This document shows, piece by piece, positions 16,898-26,988 of a stretch of 64,000 nt of DNA (its first letter is position 1; each line of letters begins with the position of its first letter). Below the pieces are notes generated by a model. That model saw only the letters and a program-made list of their open reading frames with translations, was not told where the DNA came from and searched no databases. The stretch is taken from the NCBI RefSeq assembly GCF_012223425.1, contig NZ_CP038799.1, positions 1,302,001 through 1,366,000 on the forward strand. The letters are read 5' to 3'. This DNA is from Mycolicibacterium frederiksbergense. GTDB lineage: Bacteria; Actinomycetota; Actinomycetes; Mycobacteriales; Mycobacteriaceae. A program made the position numbers and the translations under genes.

Positions 16898-17194
16898 CTA
16901 CTTCGCCTTCTCGAGGATCTCGACCAGACGCCAGCGCTTGGTCGCCGAGGTCGGACGGGTCTCCATCAGCGAGACGCGGTCGCCGATACCGGCATCGCCG
17001 TTCTCGTCGTGCGCCTTGACCTTGGTGGTGGTCCGGATGATCTTGCCGTAGAGCGGGTGGCTCTTCCGGGATTCCAGCTCGACCACGATGGTCTTCTGCA
17101 TCTTGTCGCTCACCACGTAGCCGATGGCCGTCTTGCGACGACCGCGCACCTTCTCAGTGGTCGGCGTGTGGTTGGGGCCTTTGGTTTCTGCCAT
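16898..17194 (-). CDS. rpsQ: 30S ribosomal protein S17
   Basis: 98 aa, with a hydrophilic N-terminal extension of about 12 residues before the conserved core. [17 protein letters not shown] and [16 protein letters not shown] are the S17 RNA-binding OB-fold segments. Last gene of the S10 operon; its ATG overlaps the rpmC stop by one base. rplN, which would start the spc operon, is not next to it: a hairpin and an unrelated glycan locus follow. Confidence 0.98.
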   Translation of the reverse strand: MAETKGPNHTPTTEKVRGRRKTAIGYVVSDKMQKTIVVELESRKSHPLYGKIIRTTTKVKAHDENGDAGIGDRVSLMETRPTSATKRWRLVEILEKAK

Positions 17195-17427
17195 TACGAA
17201 TCCTCACCAACGGGTCCGGAGGCCAGACCCAGTTCACGTTCACGCAGCACGGTGTACACCCGTGCAATCTCGTGGCGCACCACACGGAGGCGCCGGTTGT
17301 TGGTCAGCTGACCGGTCGCCATCTGGAAGCGCAGGTTGAACAGCTCTTCCTTCGATTCGCGCAGGCGAGTGGTGAGCTCTTCTTCGGTGAGCTCACGCAG
17401 TTCGCCAGGCGTAACTCCCACTGCCAT
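17194..17427 (-). CDS. rpmC: 50S ribosomal protein L29
   Basis: 77 aa, two-helix L29 fold. [17 protein letters not shown] core ([19 protein letters not shown]) and [17 protein letters not shown] C-terminal helix are visible. It sits at the tunnel exit of the large subunit and contacts SRP and trigger factor. One-base overlaps with rplP upstream and rpsQ downstream show tight coupling. Confidence 0.98.
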   Translation of the reverse strand: MAVGVTPGELRELTEEELTTRLRESKEELFNLRFQMATGQLTNNRRLRVVRHEIARVYTVLRERELGLASGPVGEDS

Positions 17428-17843
17428 CAGAACTGCTCCTCTCGTGTCACGATGCGTGCCTTGATCGGCAACTTGTGGATTGCGCGGGTGAGAGCATCGC
17501 GGGCGATCTTCTCATCCGGGTAGCTGAGCTCGAACAGCACGCGGCCGGGCTTGACGTTGGCCACCCACCACTCGGGCGAACCCTTACCGGAACCCATGCG
17601 GGTCTCGGCGGGCTTCTTGGTCAGCGGGCGGTCCGGGAAGATGTTGATCCACACCTTGCCGCCACGCTTGATGTGCCGGTTGATGGCGATACGAGCGGAC
17701 TCGATCTGCCGGTTGGTGATGTAGGCGTGCTCCAGTGCCTGGATGCCGTAATCGCCGAAGCTCACCGTGGTGCCACCACTGGCGGTACCACGCTGCCTCG
17801 GGTGGTGCTGCTTGCGGTGCTTGACCCTGCGGGGGATAAGCAT
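17427..17843 (-). CDS. rplP: 50S ribosomal protein L16
   Basis: 138 aa beginning [13 protein letters not shown], the standard L16 N-terminus, which fixes the start at 17843 although the frame is open further upstream into rps[12 protein letters not shown] and [12 protein letters not shown] are conserved; the latter lies near the peptidyl-transferase/A-site face. One-base gap after rpsC, one-base overlap with rpmC. Confidence 0.98.
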   Translation of the reverse strand: MLIPRRVKHRKQHHPRQRGTASGGTTVSFGDYGIQALEHAYITNRQIESARIAINRHIKRGGKVWINIFPDRPLTKKPAETRMGSGKGSPEWWVANVKPGRVLFELSYPDEKIARDALTRAIHKLPIKARIVTREEQF

Positions 17844-17844
17844 T

Positions 17845-19195
<1,351 letters not shown>

Positions 19196-19196
<1 letters not shown>

Positions 19197-19477
19197 TACC
19201 GGCGCTTCGCTTTCCGGTCATCCTTGATGTGACCCTTGAACGTGCGGGTGGGGGCGAACTCGCCGAGCTTGTGCCCGACCATCGCCTCGGAGACGAACAC
19301 CGGCACGTGCTTGCGACCGTCGTGGACGGCGAAGGTGTGACCGATGAAGTCAGGAATGATCGTCGAACGACGCGACCAGGTCTTGATGACCTGCTTGCTG
19401 TTCTTCTCGTTCTGGACGTCGACCTTCTTCAAGAGATGGTCGTCGACGAACGGGCCCTTCTTCAGGCTGCGTGGCAT
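19196..19477 (-). CDS. rpsS: 30S ribosomal protein S19
   Basis: 93 aa, full length. [19 protein letters not shown] at the N-terminus and [16 protein letters not shown] near the C-terminus are family signatures. It binds 16S rRNA in the head with S13. It follows rplB after 11 bp and overlaps rplV by one base. Confidence 0.98.
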
Positions 19478-19488
19478 CGCTTTACTCC

Positions 19489-20328
19489 CTAGCGCTTATT
19501 CTTGCCGGTGCGCCGGCGACGGACGATGAGCTTGTCGCTCGCCTTGTTCGGCTTGCGGGTACGGCCCTCGGGCTTGCCCCACGGGCTCACCGGGTGGCGG
19601 CCACCTGAGGTCTTACCCTCACCACCGCCGTGCGGGTGGTCGACCGGGTTCATCACGACACCACGGACGGTGGGGCGCTTGCCCTTCCACCGCATGCGGC
19701 CGGCTTTACCCCAGTTGATGTTGGCCTGCTCGGCGTTACCGACCTCGCCGACGGTGGCGCGGCAGCGCACGTCGACGCGACGGATCTCACCGGAGGGCAT
19801 ACGCAGCGTGGCGTAGGCGCCTTCCTTACCGAGCAACTGGACGCTCACACCGGCCGAACGGGCCAGCTTCGCGCCGCCACCGGGACGCATCTCCACCGCG
19901 TGGATGACCGTGCCGGCCGGGATGTTGCGCAGCGGCAGGTTGTTACCCGGCTTGATGTCGGCGTTGGCGCCCGACTCCACGACGGTGCCCTGCTTCAGTC
20001 CCTGCGGCGCGATGATGTAGCGCTTCTCGCCGTCCAGGTAGTGCAGCAGCGCGATGTTCGCGGTGCGGTTGGGGTCGTACTCGATGTGAGCGACCTTGGC
20101 GTCGACGCCGTCCTTGTCGTGGCGACGGAAATCGATCACGCGGTAGGCACGCTTGTGGCCACCGCCCTTGTGCCGAGTGGTGATGCGGCCGTGTGCGTTA
20201 CGTCCACCCTTGCCGTGCAGCGGACGAACCAGCGACTTCTCCGGATGGTCGCGAGTGATCTCGGCGAAATCGGAGACGCTGGCACCGCGACGACCCGGGG
20301 TCGTCGGCTTGTACTTGCGAATTGCCAT
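19489..20328 (-). CDS. rplB: 50S ribosomal protein L2
   Basis: 279 aa, normal length. N-terminal OB-fold (about 85-130) and SH3-like domain (about 140-200) are followed by the C-terminal [14 protein letters not shown] motif near 223-236, which contains the conserved His near the peptidyl-transferase centre. It associates directly with 23S rRNA and is needed for subunit joining. A 30-bp gap separates it from rplW. Confidence 0.98.
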   Translation of the reverse strand: MAIRKYKPTTPGRRGASVSDFAEITRDHPEKSLVRPLHGKGGRNAHGRITTRHKGGGHKRAYRVIDFRRHDKDGVDAKVAHIEYDPNRTANIALLHYLDGEKRYIIAPQGLKQGTVVESGANADIKPGNNLPLRNIPAGTVIHAVEMRPGGGAKLARSAGVSVQLLGKEGAYATLRMPSGEIRRVDVRCRATVGEVGNAEQANINWGKAGRMRWKGKRPTVRGVVMNPVDHPHGGGEGKTSGGRHPVSPWGKPEGRTRKPNKASDKLIVRRRRTGKNKR

Positions 20329-20358
20329 TTCTTAGTTCCTGAGTCTCTCTGCCCGCCG

Positions 20359-20661
20359 CTAGGCCGGCGCTCCGAACAAGTCGATCGGCTTGCTGCCCGC
20401 GGCCAGGGTCACGATGGCGCGCTTGGTGCTCTTGCGCTGTCCGTAGCCACTGCGGGTCCGCTTGCGCTTGCCGTTGCGGTTCAACGTGTTCACCGAATCG
20501 ACCTTGACGGAGAAGATCTTCTCGATCGCGATCTTGATCTGCGTCTTGTTCGAGTCCGGGTGCACGACGAACGTGTACACGTTGTCCTCGATCAGCGAGT
20601 ACGACTTCTCCGAGATGACCGGGGCCAGGATGATGTCGCGGGGGTCAGTGATCGTTGCCAT
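20359..20661 (-). CDS. rplW: 50S ribosomal protein L23
   Basis: 100 aa. [13 protein letters not shown] at the start and the central [20 protein letters not shown] helix-strand are diagnostic. L23 sits at the tunnel exit and docks trigger factor and SRP. One-base overlap with rplD. Confidence 0.98.
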   Translation of the reverse strand: MATITDPRDIILAPVISEKSYSLIEDNVYTFVVHPDSNKTQIKIAIEKIFSVKVDSVNTLNRNGKRKRTRSGYGQRKSTKRAIVTLAAGSKPIDLFGAPA

Positions 20662-21308
20662 CAGACCGACGCCTCCTGCTTCGTGTTGGAGCTGATGTAG
20701 GCATCCAGCGCCTCGACGCTGAAGATCACGTCGTCGGCGTGCAGCACGTCGTACGCGTTGAGCTGGTCTGCCGAGATCACGTGGACGTTCGGCAGGTTGC
20801 GCACGCTCTTGGCGCCGACCTCGTCGCTGCGACCGATGACGATCAGAACCTTCTTGTTGGTGGTCAGGCTCTCCAGGAAAGCCTTGGCCGCCTTGGTCGA
20901 CGGGGTCTGCCCGCTGATCAGTTCGGTGATCGCATGGATGCGCTCGTTGCGGGCCCGGTCCGAGAGCGCCCCGCGGGTGGCGGCGGCGATCATCTTCTTC
21001 GGGGTGCGCTGGCTGTAGTCACGCGGCTTCGGGCCGTGCACCACGCCACCACCGGTGAACTGCGGTGCGCGGGTCGAACCCTGGCGGGCGCGGCCGGTGC
21101 CCTTCTGGCGGTACGGCTTCTTGCCACCGCCGGACACCTCGGCACGAGTCTTCGCCGAGTGCGTGCCCTGACGCTTGGCGGCCAGCTGCGCGGTCACGAC
21201 CTGGTGCAGCAGCGCGATGTTGGGCTCAACATCGAACAGTGCGGCAGGCAGCTCGACGGAGCCGTCCTTCTTGCCGTCCGGGGTGTGGACGTCAATTTTG
21301 AGACTCAT
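20661..21308 (-). CDS. rplD: 50S ribosomal protein L4
   Basis: 215 aa. The basic extended loop [19 protein letters not shown] (about 65-83) reaches into the exit tunnel; macrolide-resistance changes in other bacteria map there, and the residues here look ordinary. In E. coli L4 represses the S10 operon through its leader; whether this holds in mycobacteria is not known from the sequence. One-base overlaps with both neighbours. Confidence 0.98.
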   Translation of the reverse strand: MSLKIDVHTPDGKKDGSVELPAALFDVEPNIALLHQVVTAQLAAKRQGTHSAKTRAEVSGGGKKPYRQKGTGRARQGSTRAPQFTGGGVVHGPKPRDYSQRTPKKMIAAATRGALSDRARNERIHAITELISGQTPSTKAAKAFLESLTTNKKVLIVIGRSDEVGAKSVRNLPNVHVISADQLNAYDVLHADDVIFSVEALDAYISSNTKQEASV

Positions 21309-21961
21309 TACTTCTCACCTCGTTTGATCGCGGTGCGGACCACGACGAGTCCACCGTTGCGCCCGGGGACGGCGCCCTTGATCAGCAGCACACCGTTCTC
21401 GGCATCGACCTTGTGCACCTTCAGGTTCTGGGTGGTGACGCGGTCACTGCCCATGCGGCCCGACATGCGGGTGCCCTTGAAGACGCGGCCCGGGGTGGCA
21501 CAGCCACCGATCGAGCCGGGGCGGCGGTGCACGGCCTGGGCGCCGTGCGAGGCACCCTGGCCCGAGAAACCGTGGCGCTTCATGGTGCCGGCGAAGCCCT
21601 TGCCCTTGCTGGTGCCGGTCACGTCGACGTACGCGCCGTCGGCGAAGATCTCGGCGGTCAGCTCCTGGCCGACCTCGTAATCGGCGGCGGCGGCCTCGTT
21701 CTCGAGCCGCAGCTCGGCGAGGTGACGACGCGGGTTCACACCTGCGGCGGCGAACTGACCGGTGACCGGCTTGTTCACCTTGCGCGGGCTGATCTCGCCG
21801 TACGCCAACTGCACTGCGCTGTAGCCGTCGCGCTCCGGGGTGCGGATGCGCGTCACGACGTTCGGGCCGGCCTTGACGACCGTGACCGGGACGACCTTGT
21901 TGTTCTCGTCGAACACCTGCGTCATGCCCAGCTTGGTGCCCAAAATGCCTTTTCTAGCCAT
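21308..21961 (-). CDS. rplC: 50S ribosomal protein L3
   Basis: 217 aa. It starts [17 protein letters not shown] and contains the central loop [21 protein letters not shown] (about 135-155) that approaches the peptidyl-transferase centre, where linezolid-resistance changes (such as Cys154Arg in M. tuberculosis) occur. The corresponding segment [12 protein letters not shown] retains Cys, so the linezolid-susceptible residue is present. 14 bp after rpsJ. Confidence 0.98.
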   Translation of the reverse strand: MARKGILGTKLGMTQVFDENNKVVPVTVVKAGPNVVTRIRTPERDGYSAVQLAYGEISPRKVNKPVTGQFAAAGVNPRRHLAELRLENEAAAADYEVGQELTAEIFADGAYVDVTGTSKGKGFAGTMKRHGFSGQGASHGAQAVHRRPGSIGGCATPGRVFKGTRMSGRMGSDRVTTQNLKVHKVDAENGVLLIKGAVPGRNGGLVVVRTAIKRGEK

Positions 21962-21975
21962 TTTTCTGGGTTCTC

Positions 21976-22281
21976 CTACTGGATGTTGACGTCGACACTG
22001 GCCGGCAGATCGATGCGCATCAAGGCGTCAACGGTCTTCGGCGTGGGGTCGAGGATGTCGATAAGGCGCTTGTGGGTCCGCATTTCGAAATGCTCCCGCG
22101 AGTCCTTGTACTTATGGGGGGACCGGATGACGCAGTACACGTTCTTCTCGGTCGGCAGCGGCACCGGGCCGACCACGCTTGCTCCCGTACGGGTGACCGT
22201 CTCGACGATCTTGCGCGCCGAGGCGTCAATCGCCTCGTGGTCGTAGGCCTTCAGCCTGATGCGGATCTTCTGTCCCGCCAC
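21976..22281 (-). CDS. rpsJ: 30S ribosomal protein S10
   Basis: 101 aa with a GTG start at 22281 ([16 protein letters not shown]), preceded by [39 protein letters not shown] core is complete. First gene of the S10 operon; S10 also acts in transcription antitermination as NusE. Its promoter must lie in the 22282-22839 region. Confidence 0.98.
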
Positions 22282-22656
22282 GCTTTCCTACCTCACTATT
22301 AAGGGCTTTCGCGCTTCGGGCGCGAAAAACTCTGTCTTCGTGCGCTCTGCCGGTCGGGTGTCCCCGCACGACAGCGCGCTGGCTATGCCGCCGCTGTTTA
22401 CCTGTCTCTGGTTCACCGACCCCCGCGCTCGGGTGTGTCGCCCTTACGCACACTCTTTCGCGTCGATAATCTGTCGCAATCGAGGTGGGGACCGGGTGCG
22501 TCCGTGTAGGACGCGGGTCGGATGCTCTCAGCCAGGCGAACCCGGCAGAAGGCAACCCGAACAGTATGCCTCAGATCCCGGCGTCCTCCAAATCCCCATT
22601 TGAGCAGCTTGGAGGCTCGTCGAGACACGGTCGAGGTGCACAAACCGCCCGACCGC

Positions 22657-22782
22657 CTACCTCACGTCAGCCGGCCGCACCTCGGCCTCATCTTCGCTGA
22701 CACCAGGTAGGCAGAACGGCGCTATCTCCTACCTCGTGTCAGCCGGGGGCGGTCACCCTCGGTCCTCGCTGAAATCAGGTAG
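22657..22782. repeat. Two 72-bp-spaced copies of an inverted repeat of a 15-bp motif
   Basis: Four copies of a CTACCTNNNGTCAGC-type motif are arranged as two inverted repeats. Forward copies start at 22657 and 22729; reverse copies (GCTGACACCAGGTAG and GCTGAAATCAGGTAG) end at 22710 and 22782. Both the forward pair and the reverse pair are exactly 72 bp apart, and each inverted repeat has a 24-nt centre. The six outer bases (CTACCT) are invariant in all four, while the centres differ between units. It could be a multimeric operator or a duplicated palindromic element. Confidence 0.8.
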
Positions 22783-22814
22783 AGACCGCGGGCCGGCGCA
22801 CGCCGCGTGCCAAT

Positions 22815-22830
22815 CTTACTCGCGAGTAAG
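22815..22830. promoter_or_regulatory. 16-bp perfect palindrome, probable TetR-type operator
   Basis: CTTACTCGCGAGTAAG is a perfect palindrome ending nine bases before the ATG at 22840. It would overlap the transcription start or 5' end of the DUF4442 gene, a position suited to repression. The form TTACTCGCGAGTAA resembles operators of actinobacterial TetR regulators of lipid genes; the cognate regulator is not identified. Confidence 0.6.
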
Positions 22831-22839
22831 GTATGTCCG

Positions 22840-23316
22840 ATGACCGAGAGTTCCACCTACCGCGCCTGGCAACAACTGTCGAACAAACCGCTGGGCAGCC
22901 GGCTGTTCTCGGCGGCCGCGATGGTCCGGGTGCCCTACTTCGCCAGCGTGCTCCCCCACGTGGTGCAGATGGAACCCGGTTGTGCCGAGGTGCTGATCCC
23001 GAAGTGGTTCTACGTCTACAACCATCTGCACACGGTGCACGCCATCGCCTCGTGCAATGCCGCCGAGGTCGCCATGGGTATGGCGATGGAGGCCACCGTG
23101 CCCGGCACGCACCGCTGGATCCCCAAGGCGATGACGGTGCAATACCTGGCCAAGGCCACCACCTCGCTGCGGGCGCGGGCAGAGTTCACCCCGCCCGATT
23201 TCGGCGCCATCACCGACGGAGTCGAGGTGGTGGTGCCGGTGCGCATCACCGACCGTGACGGCACCGAGGTCGTGCACGCCGACATCACCACCTGGGTGAC
23301 ACCGCTCAGCCGGTGA
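22840..23316 (+). CDS. DUF4442 hotdog-fold protein, thioesterase-like
   Basis: 158 aa, matching the DUF4442 family (hotdog fold related to acyl-CoA thioesterases). A central helix segment (VYNHLHTVHAIASCNAAEVAMGMAME, about 60-85) and the strands VQYLAKATTSLRARA and VVPVRITDRDGTEVVHADITTWV match the fold. Start at 22840 (MTESSTYRAW) is chosen over an upstream codon at 22807, which would place the palindromic operator inside the gene. It ends 11 bp inside the 3' end of the convergent esterase gene. Likely acts on an acyl-CoA; substrate unknown. Confidence 0.8.
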   Translation: MTESSTYRAWQQLSNKPLGSRLFSAAAMVRVPYFASVLPHVVQMEPGCAEVLIPKWFYVYNHLHTVHAIASCNAAEVAMGMAMEATVPGTHRWIPKAMTVQYLAKATTSLRARAEFTPPDFGAITDGVEVVVPVRITDRDGTEVVHADITTWVTPLSR

Positions 23317-24901
23317 GGCCCGCCCAGAAGTCGCACTGGTGGATGTCGTCGAAGTCGGTGACCACCCGCGGACCATCGGGTTGCAGCGACATCCACGGCC
23401 CGTCCCCGGCGACCGCCGGCCAGTCCGGCGCGGCGTCGGCCGCAGGTACACCGGTCCTGATGAACTCGGCCCAGTAGTCGATCATCTGATTCGACAGCTC
23501 CTGTTGGGCCGGGTTCAGCGGCGGGGCGCCACCGACGTCGAACAGGTAACGCAGTTCCAGCGAGTGACTGGCGCCGACCGGAAACGGCAAGGTGCGCATG
23601 GGTTCCGGCGTCGGCGGGTTCGGATCGTTGAACTCGTACGCGAACAACTCGCCGTCGCCGGACAGTTCGTCGGCCATCCGCTCGGCGACGCACGCGAACA
23701 CACCGTCGGTGACCGCCGCCGAGTACGCGCGGGCCGCGCTGCCGCCGTACCGGTCCAACGGGTACCGCGCACCGACCGCCGCCGCCTGCGACCCGAAGGT
23801 GTTGTCGAGTAGACCGGGATACTCGCCCGCCGCGTACTGCCTGCTCCCGCGCAGGTACTGCAGCGCGACGAAGAGGGTGAACTCGTCCCTGTTGCTGCCG
23901 ATCAGCACGGGCACATCGGTCGCCCGGCCGTCGCGGAACGCGACCATCGGATCTTCGGGCAGCACGGTGGTCCCGTGCACCGGCCCACTGAGGGTGTCCT
24001 CGCCGATCCGGGCGAACCACACCGGCTTTCGCAGTGCGGATTCCGGCAGTGCGCGCAGGCAGGCGGCGACGGTCGCCGGATCACCGCAGCCCGCGTCCCG
24101 CGCGTAGTCCTCGCTGATGCGCGCGGCCGCCGGCAGCGCCAACTGGGCCTGACACGGTCCGCTCTGGATGATCGCGGCCCGGAACAGCCCCTTCGACTCG
24201 GGCGCGACCATGTGATCGCATACCGACATCCCGCCCGCCGATTCGCCGGCGATGGTCACCTTGTCCGGATCGCCTCCGAACGCCGAGATGTTGTCGTGCA
24301 CCCAGCGCAGAGCCGCCTGCTGGTCCTGCAATCCGTAGTTACCGACGGCGCCCTTGGGGCCGAGCGCCGGGTGCGCCAGGAAGCCGAGCGCCCCGAGTCG
24401 GTAGTTCAGCGTGACGACGACGATGTCGCCCCGGTCGACCAGCCAGCGCGAGTCGTACATCCCGCCGTTTCCGTTGATGAACGCGCCGCCATGGATCCAC
24501 ACCATCACCGGCCGTGGATCGTCGGACGGCGGTGGCGTCCAGACGTTCAGCGTCAGGCAGTCCTCATCGGTCTGCCTGCCCATCTCCAGGTCGCTGCCCT
24601 CATCCTGCAGGCAGCGCGGGCCGACCTTGGTCGCATCGCGCACCCCGGCCCAGGGCGCCACCGGCTGCGGCGGCCGCCAGCGCAGGGGCCCGACCGGCGG
24701 CGCCGCATACGGAATCCCGGCAAAGTGTCGTTTGTCCAGGGTGGCGACGCCCTGCACCAGGCCCGCCGTCGTCTTCACCACGGACGGGTCGGGCGGCAGG
24801 GAGGCCGGGGCGTCCGCGTCATTGCCCGCGCAGCCGAGCGTGAGCGCCCCGACGGTCAGTAATGCCAACGCGCAGCGGACGAGTCGGGACGTGGAAGGCA
24901 C
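23306..24901 (-). CDS. Secreted lipoprotein carboxylesterase (type B family)
   Basis: 531 aa alpha/beta hydrolase of the carboxylesterase type B family. A signal peptide with lipobox LTLGC puts the lipidated Cys at residue 24, so the enzyme is anchored outside the plasma membrane. PVMVWIHGGAF (about 130) is the oxyanion-hole strand and GESAGG (about 215) carries the nucleophile Ser; the C-terminal catalytic His is probably in DDIHQCDFW. GSNRDEF (about 340) is the usual acidic-residue region. It should hydrolyse carboxylic esters outside the cell. It converges on the DUF4442 gene with an 11-bp overlap. Confidence 0.88.
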   Translation of the reverse strand: MPSTSRLVRCALALLTVGALTLGCAGNDADAPASLPPDPSVVKTTAGLVQGVATLDKRHFAGIPYAAPPVGPLRWRPPQPVAPWAGVRDATKVGPRCLQDEGSDLEMGRQTDEDCLTLNVWTPPPSDDPRPVMVWIHGGAFINGNGGMYDSRWLVDRGDIVVVTLNYRLGALGFLAHPALGPKGAVGNYGLQDQQAALRWVHDNISAFGGDPDKVTIAGESAGGMSVCDHMVAPESKGLFRAAIIQSGPCQAQLALPAAARISEDYARDAGCGDPATVAACLRALPESALRKPVWFARIGEDTLSGPVHGTTVLPEDPMVAFRDGRATDVPVLIGSNRDEFTLFVALQYLRGSRQYAAGEYPGLLDNTFGSQAAAVGARYPLDRYGGSAARAYSAAVTDGVFACVAERMADELSGDGELFAYEFNDPNPPTPEPMRTLPFPVGASHSLELRYLFDVGGAPPLNPAQQELSNQMIDYWAEFIRTGVPAADAAPDWPAVAGDGPWMSLQPDGPRVVTDFDDIHQCDFWAGLTG

Positions 24902-24970
24902 CGCCCGAGCCTACTGACGACGATTCCCGCATTCCGGGCGTGCGAGCCGGGGCGCCCACCTAGACTGCAA

Positions 24971-24986
24971 CTTGACACCCGTCAAG
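24971..24986. promoter_or_regulatory. Inverted repeat CTTGAC-N4-GTCAAG before the P450 gene
   Basis: Perfect 6-bp arms around ACCC lie 20 bp upstream of the P450 ATG. The left arm plus the following A reads TTGACA, a -35-like hexamer, so the site could be an operator over the promoter. The TetR gene at the far end of the P450 gene is a possible but unproven partner. Confidence 0.45.
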
Positions 24987-25006
24987 ACAGTGTGAGGAGC
25001 CGATTG

Positions 25007-26272
25007 ATGAGCACTCCGACCAAGCACGGCCGGGCCAGCCAGTACGCCAACGTGTTCGTCGAGCCGAAGGCCTACGCGGACGACGCGCGCCTGCACGAGG
25101 CGCTGGCCTACCTGCGCGCTCATGAACCGGTCGTGCGCGTCGAGTCCAAGCTGTACCGCCCGTTCTGGGCGATCACCAAACACGCAGACATCATGGCCAT
25201 CGAGCGCGAGAACGACCTTTTCCTCAGCGAACCCCGCCCGCTGCTGGCCACCGCGGCTGCCGACGATCTGGCCAAGGAACAGCTGGCAGCGGGGATGGGC
25301 CTGCGCACGCTGATCCACATGGACGACCCGCACCATCGCAAGGTCCGCATCATCGGCGCCGACTGGTTCCGCCCCAAGGCGATGCGCGACCTGAAGGTCC
25401 GGGTTGACGAACTCGCCAAACGGTATGTCGACCGGATGCGCGATATCGGACCGAAATGCGATTTCGTCACCGAGATCGCGGTGCACTTCCCGCTCTACGT
25501 CATCATGTCGCTGCTCGGGCTGCCCGAGGACGACTACGAGCGCATGCACATGCTGACCCAGGAGATGTTCGGCGGTGACGATGACGAGTACAAGCGCGAG
25601 GGCGGGACGCTGGAGGATCAGCTCCAGGTGCTGCTCGACTTCTTCGCCTACTTCTCCCAACTCACCGCGTCCCGTCGGGAGAACCCGACCGACGATCTGG
25701 CCTCCGCGATCGCCAACGGGCGCATCGACGGTGAGCCGCTGAGCGATGTGGACACCGCGTCCTACTACGTGATCGTCGCCAGCGCCGGCCATGACACCAC
25801 CAAGGACGCGATCTCCGGCGGGCTGCTGGCTCTCATCGAGAATCCCGATGAGCTGGCGCGGTTGCGCAAGGATCCGGCACTGATGGGCACCGCCGTCGAG
25901 GAGATGATCCGCTGGACGACACCGGTCAAGGAGTTCATGCGGACCGCCGCGTCCGACACCGAGGTGCGTGGTGTGCCGATCGCCGCGGGCGAATCGGTCT
26001 ACCTGGCTTATGTTTCGGGCAATCGCGACGAGGAGGTCTTCGACGAGCCGTTCCGCTTCGATGTCAGCCGGGACCCCAACAAGCACGTCGCGTTCGGCTA
26101 TGGCGTGCACTTCTGCCTCGGCGCCGCTCTGGCCCGGATGGAGATGAACAGCCTGTTCTCCGAACTGATTCCGCGCCTGGACTCGATCGAGCTCGCCGGT
26201 GAGCCCGAGCTGTCCGCGACCACCTTCGTCGGCGGCCTCAAGCACCTGCCGGTCAGGTACTCGCTGCGGTAG
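25007..26272 (+). CDS. Cytochrome P450
   Basis: 421 aa, soluble bacterial class I size. The I-helix oxygen-activation motif is AGHDTT (about 253-258), the K-helix ExxR is EEMIRW (about 295), and the heme ligand loop is FGYGVHFCLG (about 357-366) with the axial Cys. It should hydroxylate a lipophilic substrate and needs ferredoxin and a reductase. A ferredoxin-reductase-like gene lies at 37661, but no ferredoxin gene is in the window. The ATG at 25007 has GAGGAG upstream. Its 3' end overlaps the convergent TetR gene by 20 bp. CYP family number cannot be assigned by eye. Confidence 0.92.
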   Translation: MSTPTKHGRASQYANVFVEPKAYADDARLHEALAYLRAHEPVVRVESKLYRPFWAITKHADIMAIERENDLFLSEPRPLLATAAADDLAKEQLAAGMGLRTLIHMDDPHHRKVRIIGADWFRPKAMRDLKVRVDELAKRYVDRMRDIGPKCDFVTEIAVHFPLYVIMSLLGLPEDDYERMHMLTQEMFGGDDDEYKREGGTLEDQLQVLLDFFAYFSQLTASRRENPTDDLASAIANGRIDGEPLSDVDTASYYVIVASAGHDTTKDAISGGLLALIENPDELARLRKDPALMGTAVEEMIRWTTPVKEFMRTAASDTEVRGVPIAAGESVYLAYVSGNRDEEVFDEPFRFDVSRDPNKHVAFGYGVHFCLGAALARMEMNSLFSELIPRLDSIELAGEPELSATTFVGGLKHLPVRYSLR

Positions 26273-26894
26273 TTCCACCGGACGTCTGATGGGTGGCCAG
26301 GAAGCCGTCGACCGCCGCCCTGGCGGCGGCACGGTAGTCGAAGTCGGCGAACGTGCTCAACTTGCCGAGCACGATCGGACCGAGTAGCAGCGCCACCGCC
26401 TGCACCCGATCGACGCGAACCAGGCCCGCCACGGCGTCGGGACTGTCGAAAACAGCGTCGAACGGCGCCGCGTACTGATCGGCGACCCGCTCACGCAGGG
26501 TGCGCACCGCGTCGCTCTCGGCGTGCAGATCGGTCCTGCTCCACCCGGCCTGATTCAGCCCACCGCCCAGGGCCAACCAGGAGGTCGCGGCCAGGCTCAC
26601 GGGAGTCTCGGCGATCAGATCGGCGAACCCGTCCAGCGCGGCGAGAAGCCGATCGCGCAGGGTGCCCTCCTCCGGCGGCAGCGGTGCGGGCGGGATCAGT
26701 GCGTGAAAGGCCGCCGCCAGCAGGTCATTCCCGCTCGGGAAGTGCCGGTACAGCGTCGCGCGCGCGACATTGGAGACGCGGATGACGGCGTCCACCGTCA
26801 CCGCGCTCGGCCCGCCCGCGCGCAGCAGCGCCGTCGCGGCCTCCAATAACCGCGCCCGCGAACGCGCCGGCCGCGGGTCGGTGTGTGTCGTCAT
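26253..26894 (-). CDS. TetR-family regulator divergent from an MFS efflux gene
   Basis: 213 aa. The N-terminal helix-turn-helix spans about 12-60 (VIRVSNVARATLYRHFPSGNDLL), and the variable ligand-binding domain follows. ATG 26894 is preferred to a near-upstream ATG at 26915 because AAGGGAG sits eight bases before it. It is divergent from the MFS exporter, with a two-site operator between them, the classic arrangement of a repressor that senses the exported compound. Confidence 0.9.
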   Translation of the reverse strand: MTTHTDPRPARSRARLLEAATALLRAGGPSAVTVDAVIRVSNVARATLYRHFPSGNDLLAAAFHALIPPAPLPPEEGTLRDRLLAALDGFADLIAETPVSLAATSWLALGGGLNQAGWSRTDLHAESDAVRTLRERVADQYAAPFDAVFDSPDAVAGLVRVDRVQAVALLLGPIVLGKLSTFADFDYRAAARAAVDGFLATHQTSGGTTAAST

Positions 26895-26922
26895 CGTCGC
26901 CGCTCCCTTCCCCATCGACGAA

Positions 26923-26958
26923 CGAGACTGTTAGTCTCGAAACAAGACGGTCAGTATC
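26923..26958. promoter_or_regulatory. Tandem operator between tetR and the MFS gene
   Basis: CGAGACT-GTT-AGTCTCG (26923-26939) is a perfect inverted repeat with 7-bp arms. A degenerate second copy (AAGACGGTCAGTATC, 26944-26958) follows on a 20-21 bp register. Two adjacent dyads in a divergent TetR/transporter gap are the expected form of a TetR operator controlling both genes. Confidence 0.7.
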
Positions 26959-26988
26959 AAAAATAACGTACGCGTCGAAAGAGGGGCA

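Larger units (their letters stand above)
22282..22839. promoter_or_regulatory. S10 leader/promoter region and divergent promoter of the DUF4442 gene
   Basis: 558 bp without a credible gene separate rpsJ (minus) from the DUF4442 gene (plus). The rpsJ-proximal part should hold the S10 promoter and leader. The distal part contains the 72-bp repeated inverted-repeat array at 22657-22782 and a 16-bp palindrome at 22815-22830. The small open frames here have no conserved features. Confidence 0.6.

Noticed and set aside
22657..22782. CRISPR-like repeat array
   Set aside because: Only two units are present, the repeats are internal inverted arms, spacers are not unique in the CRISPR sense, and no cas genes are nearby.
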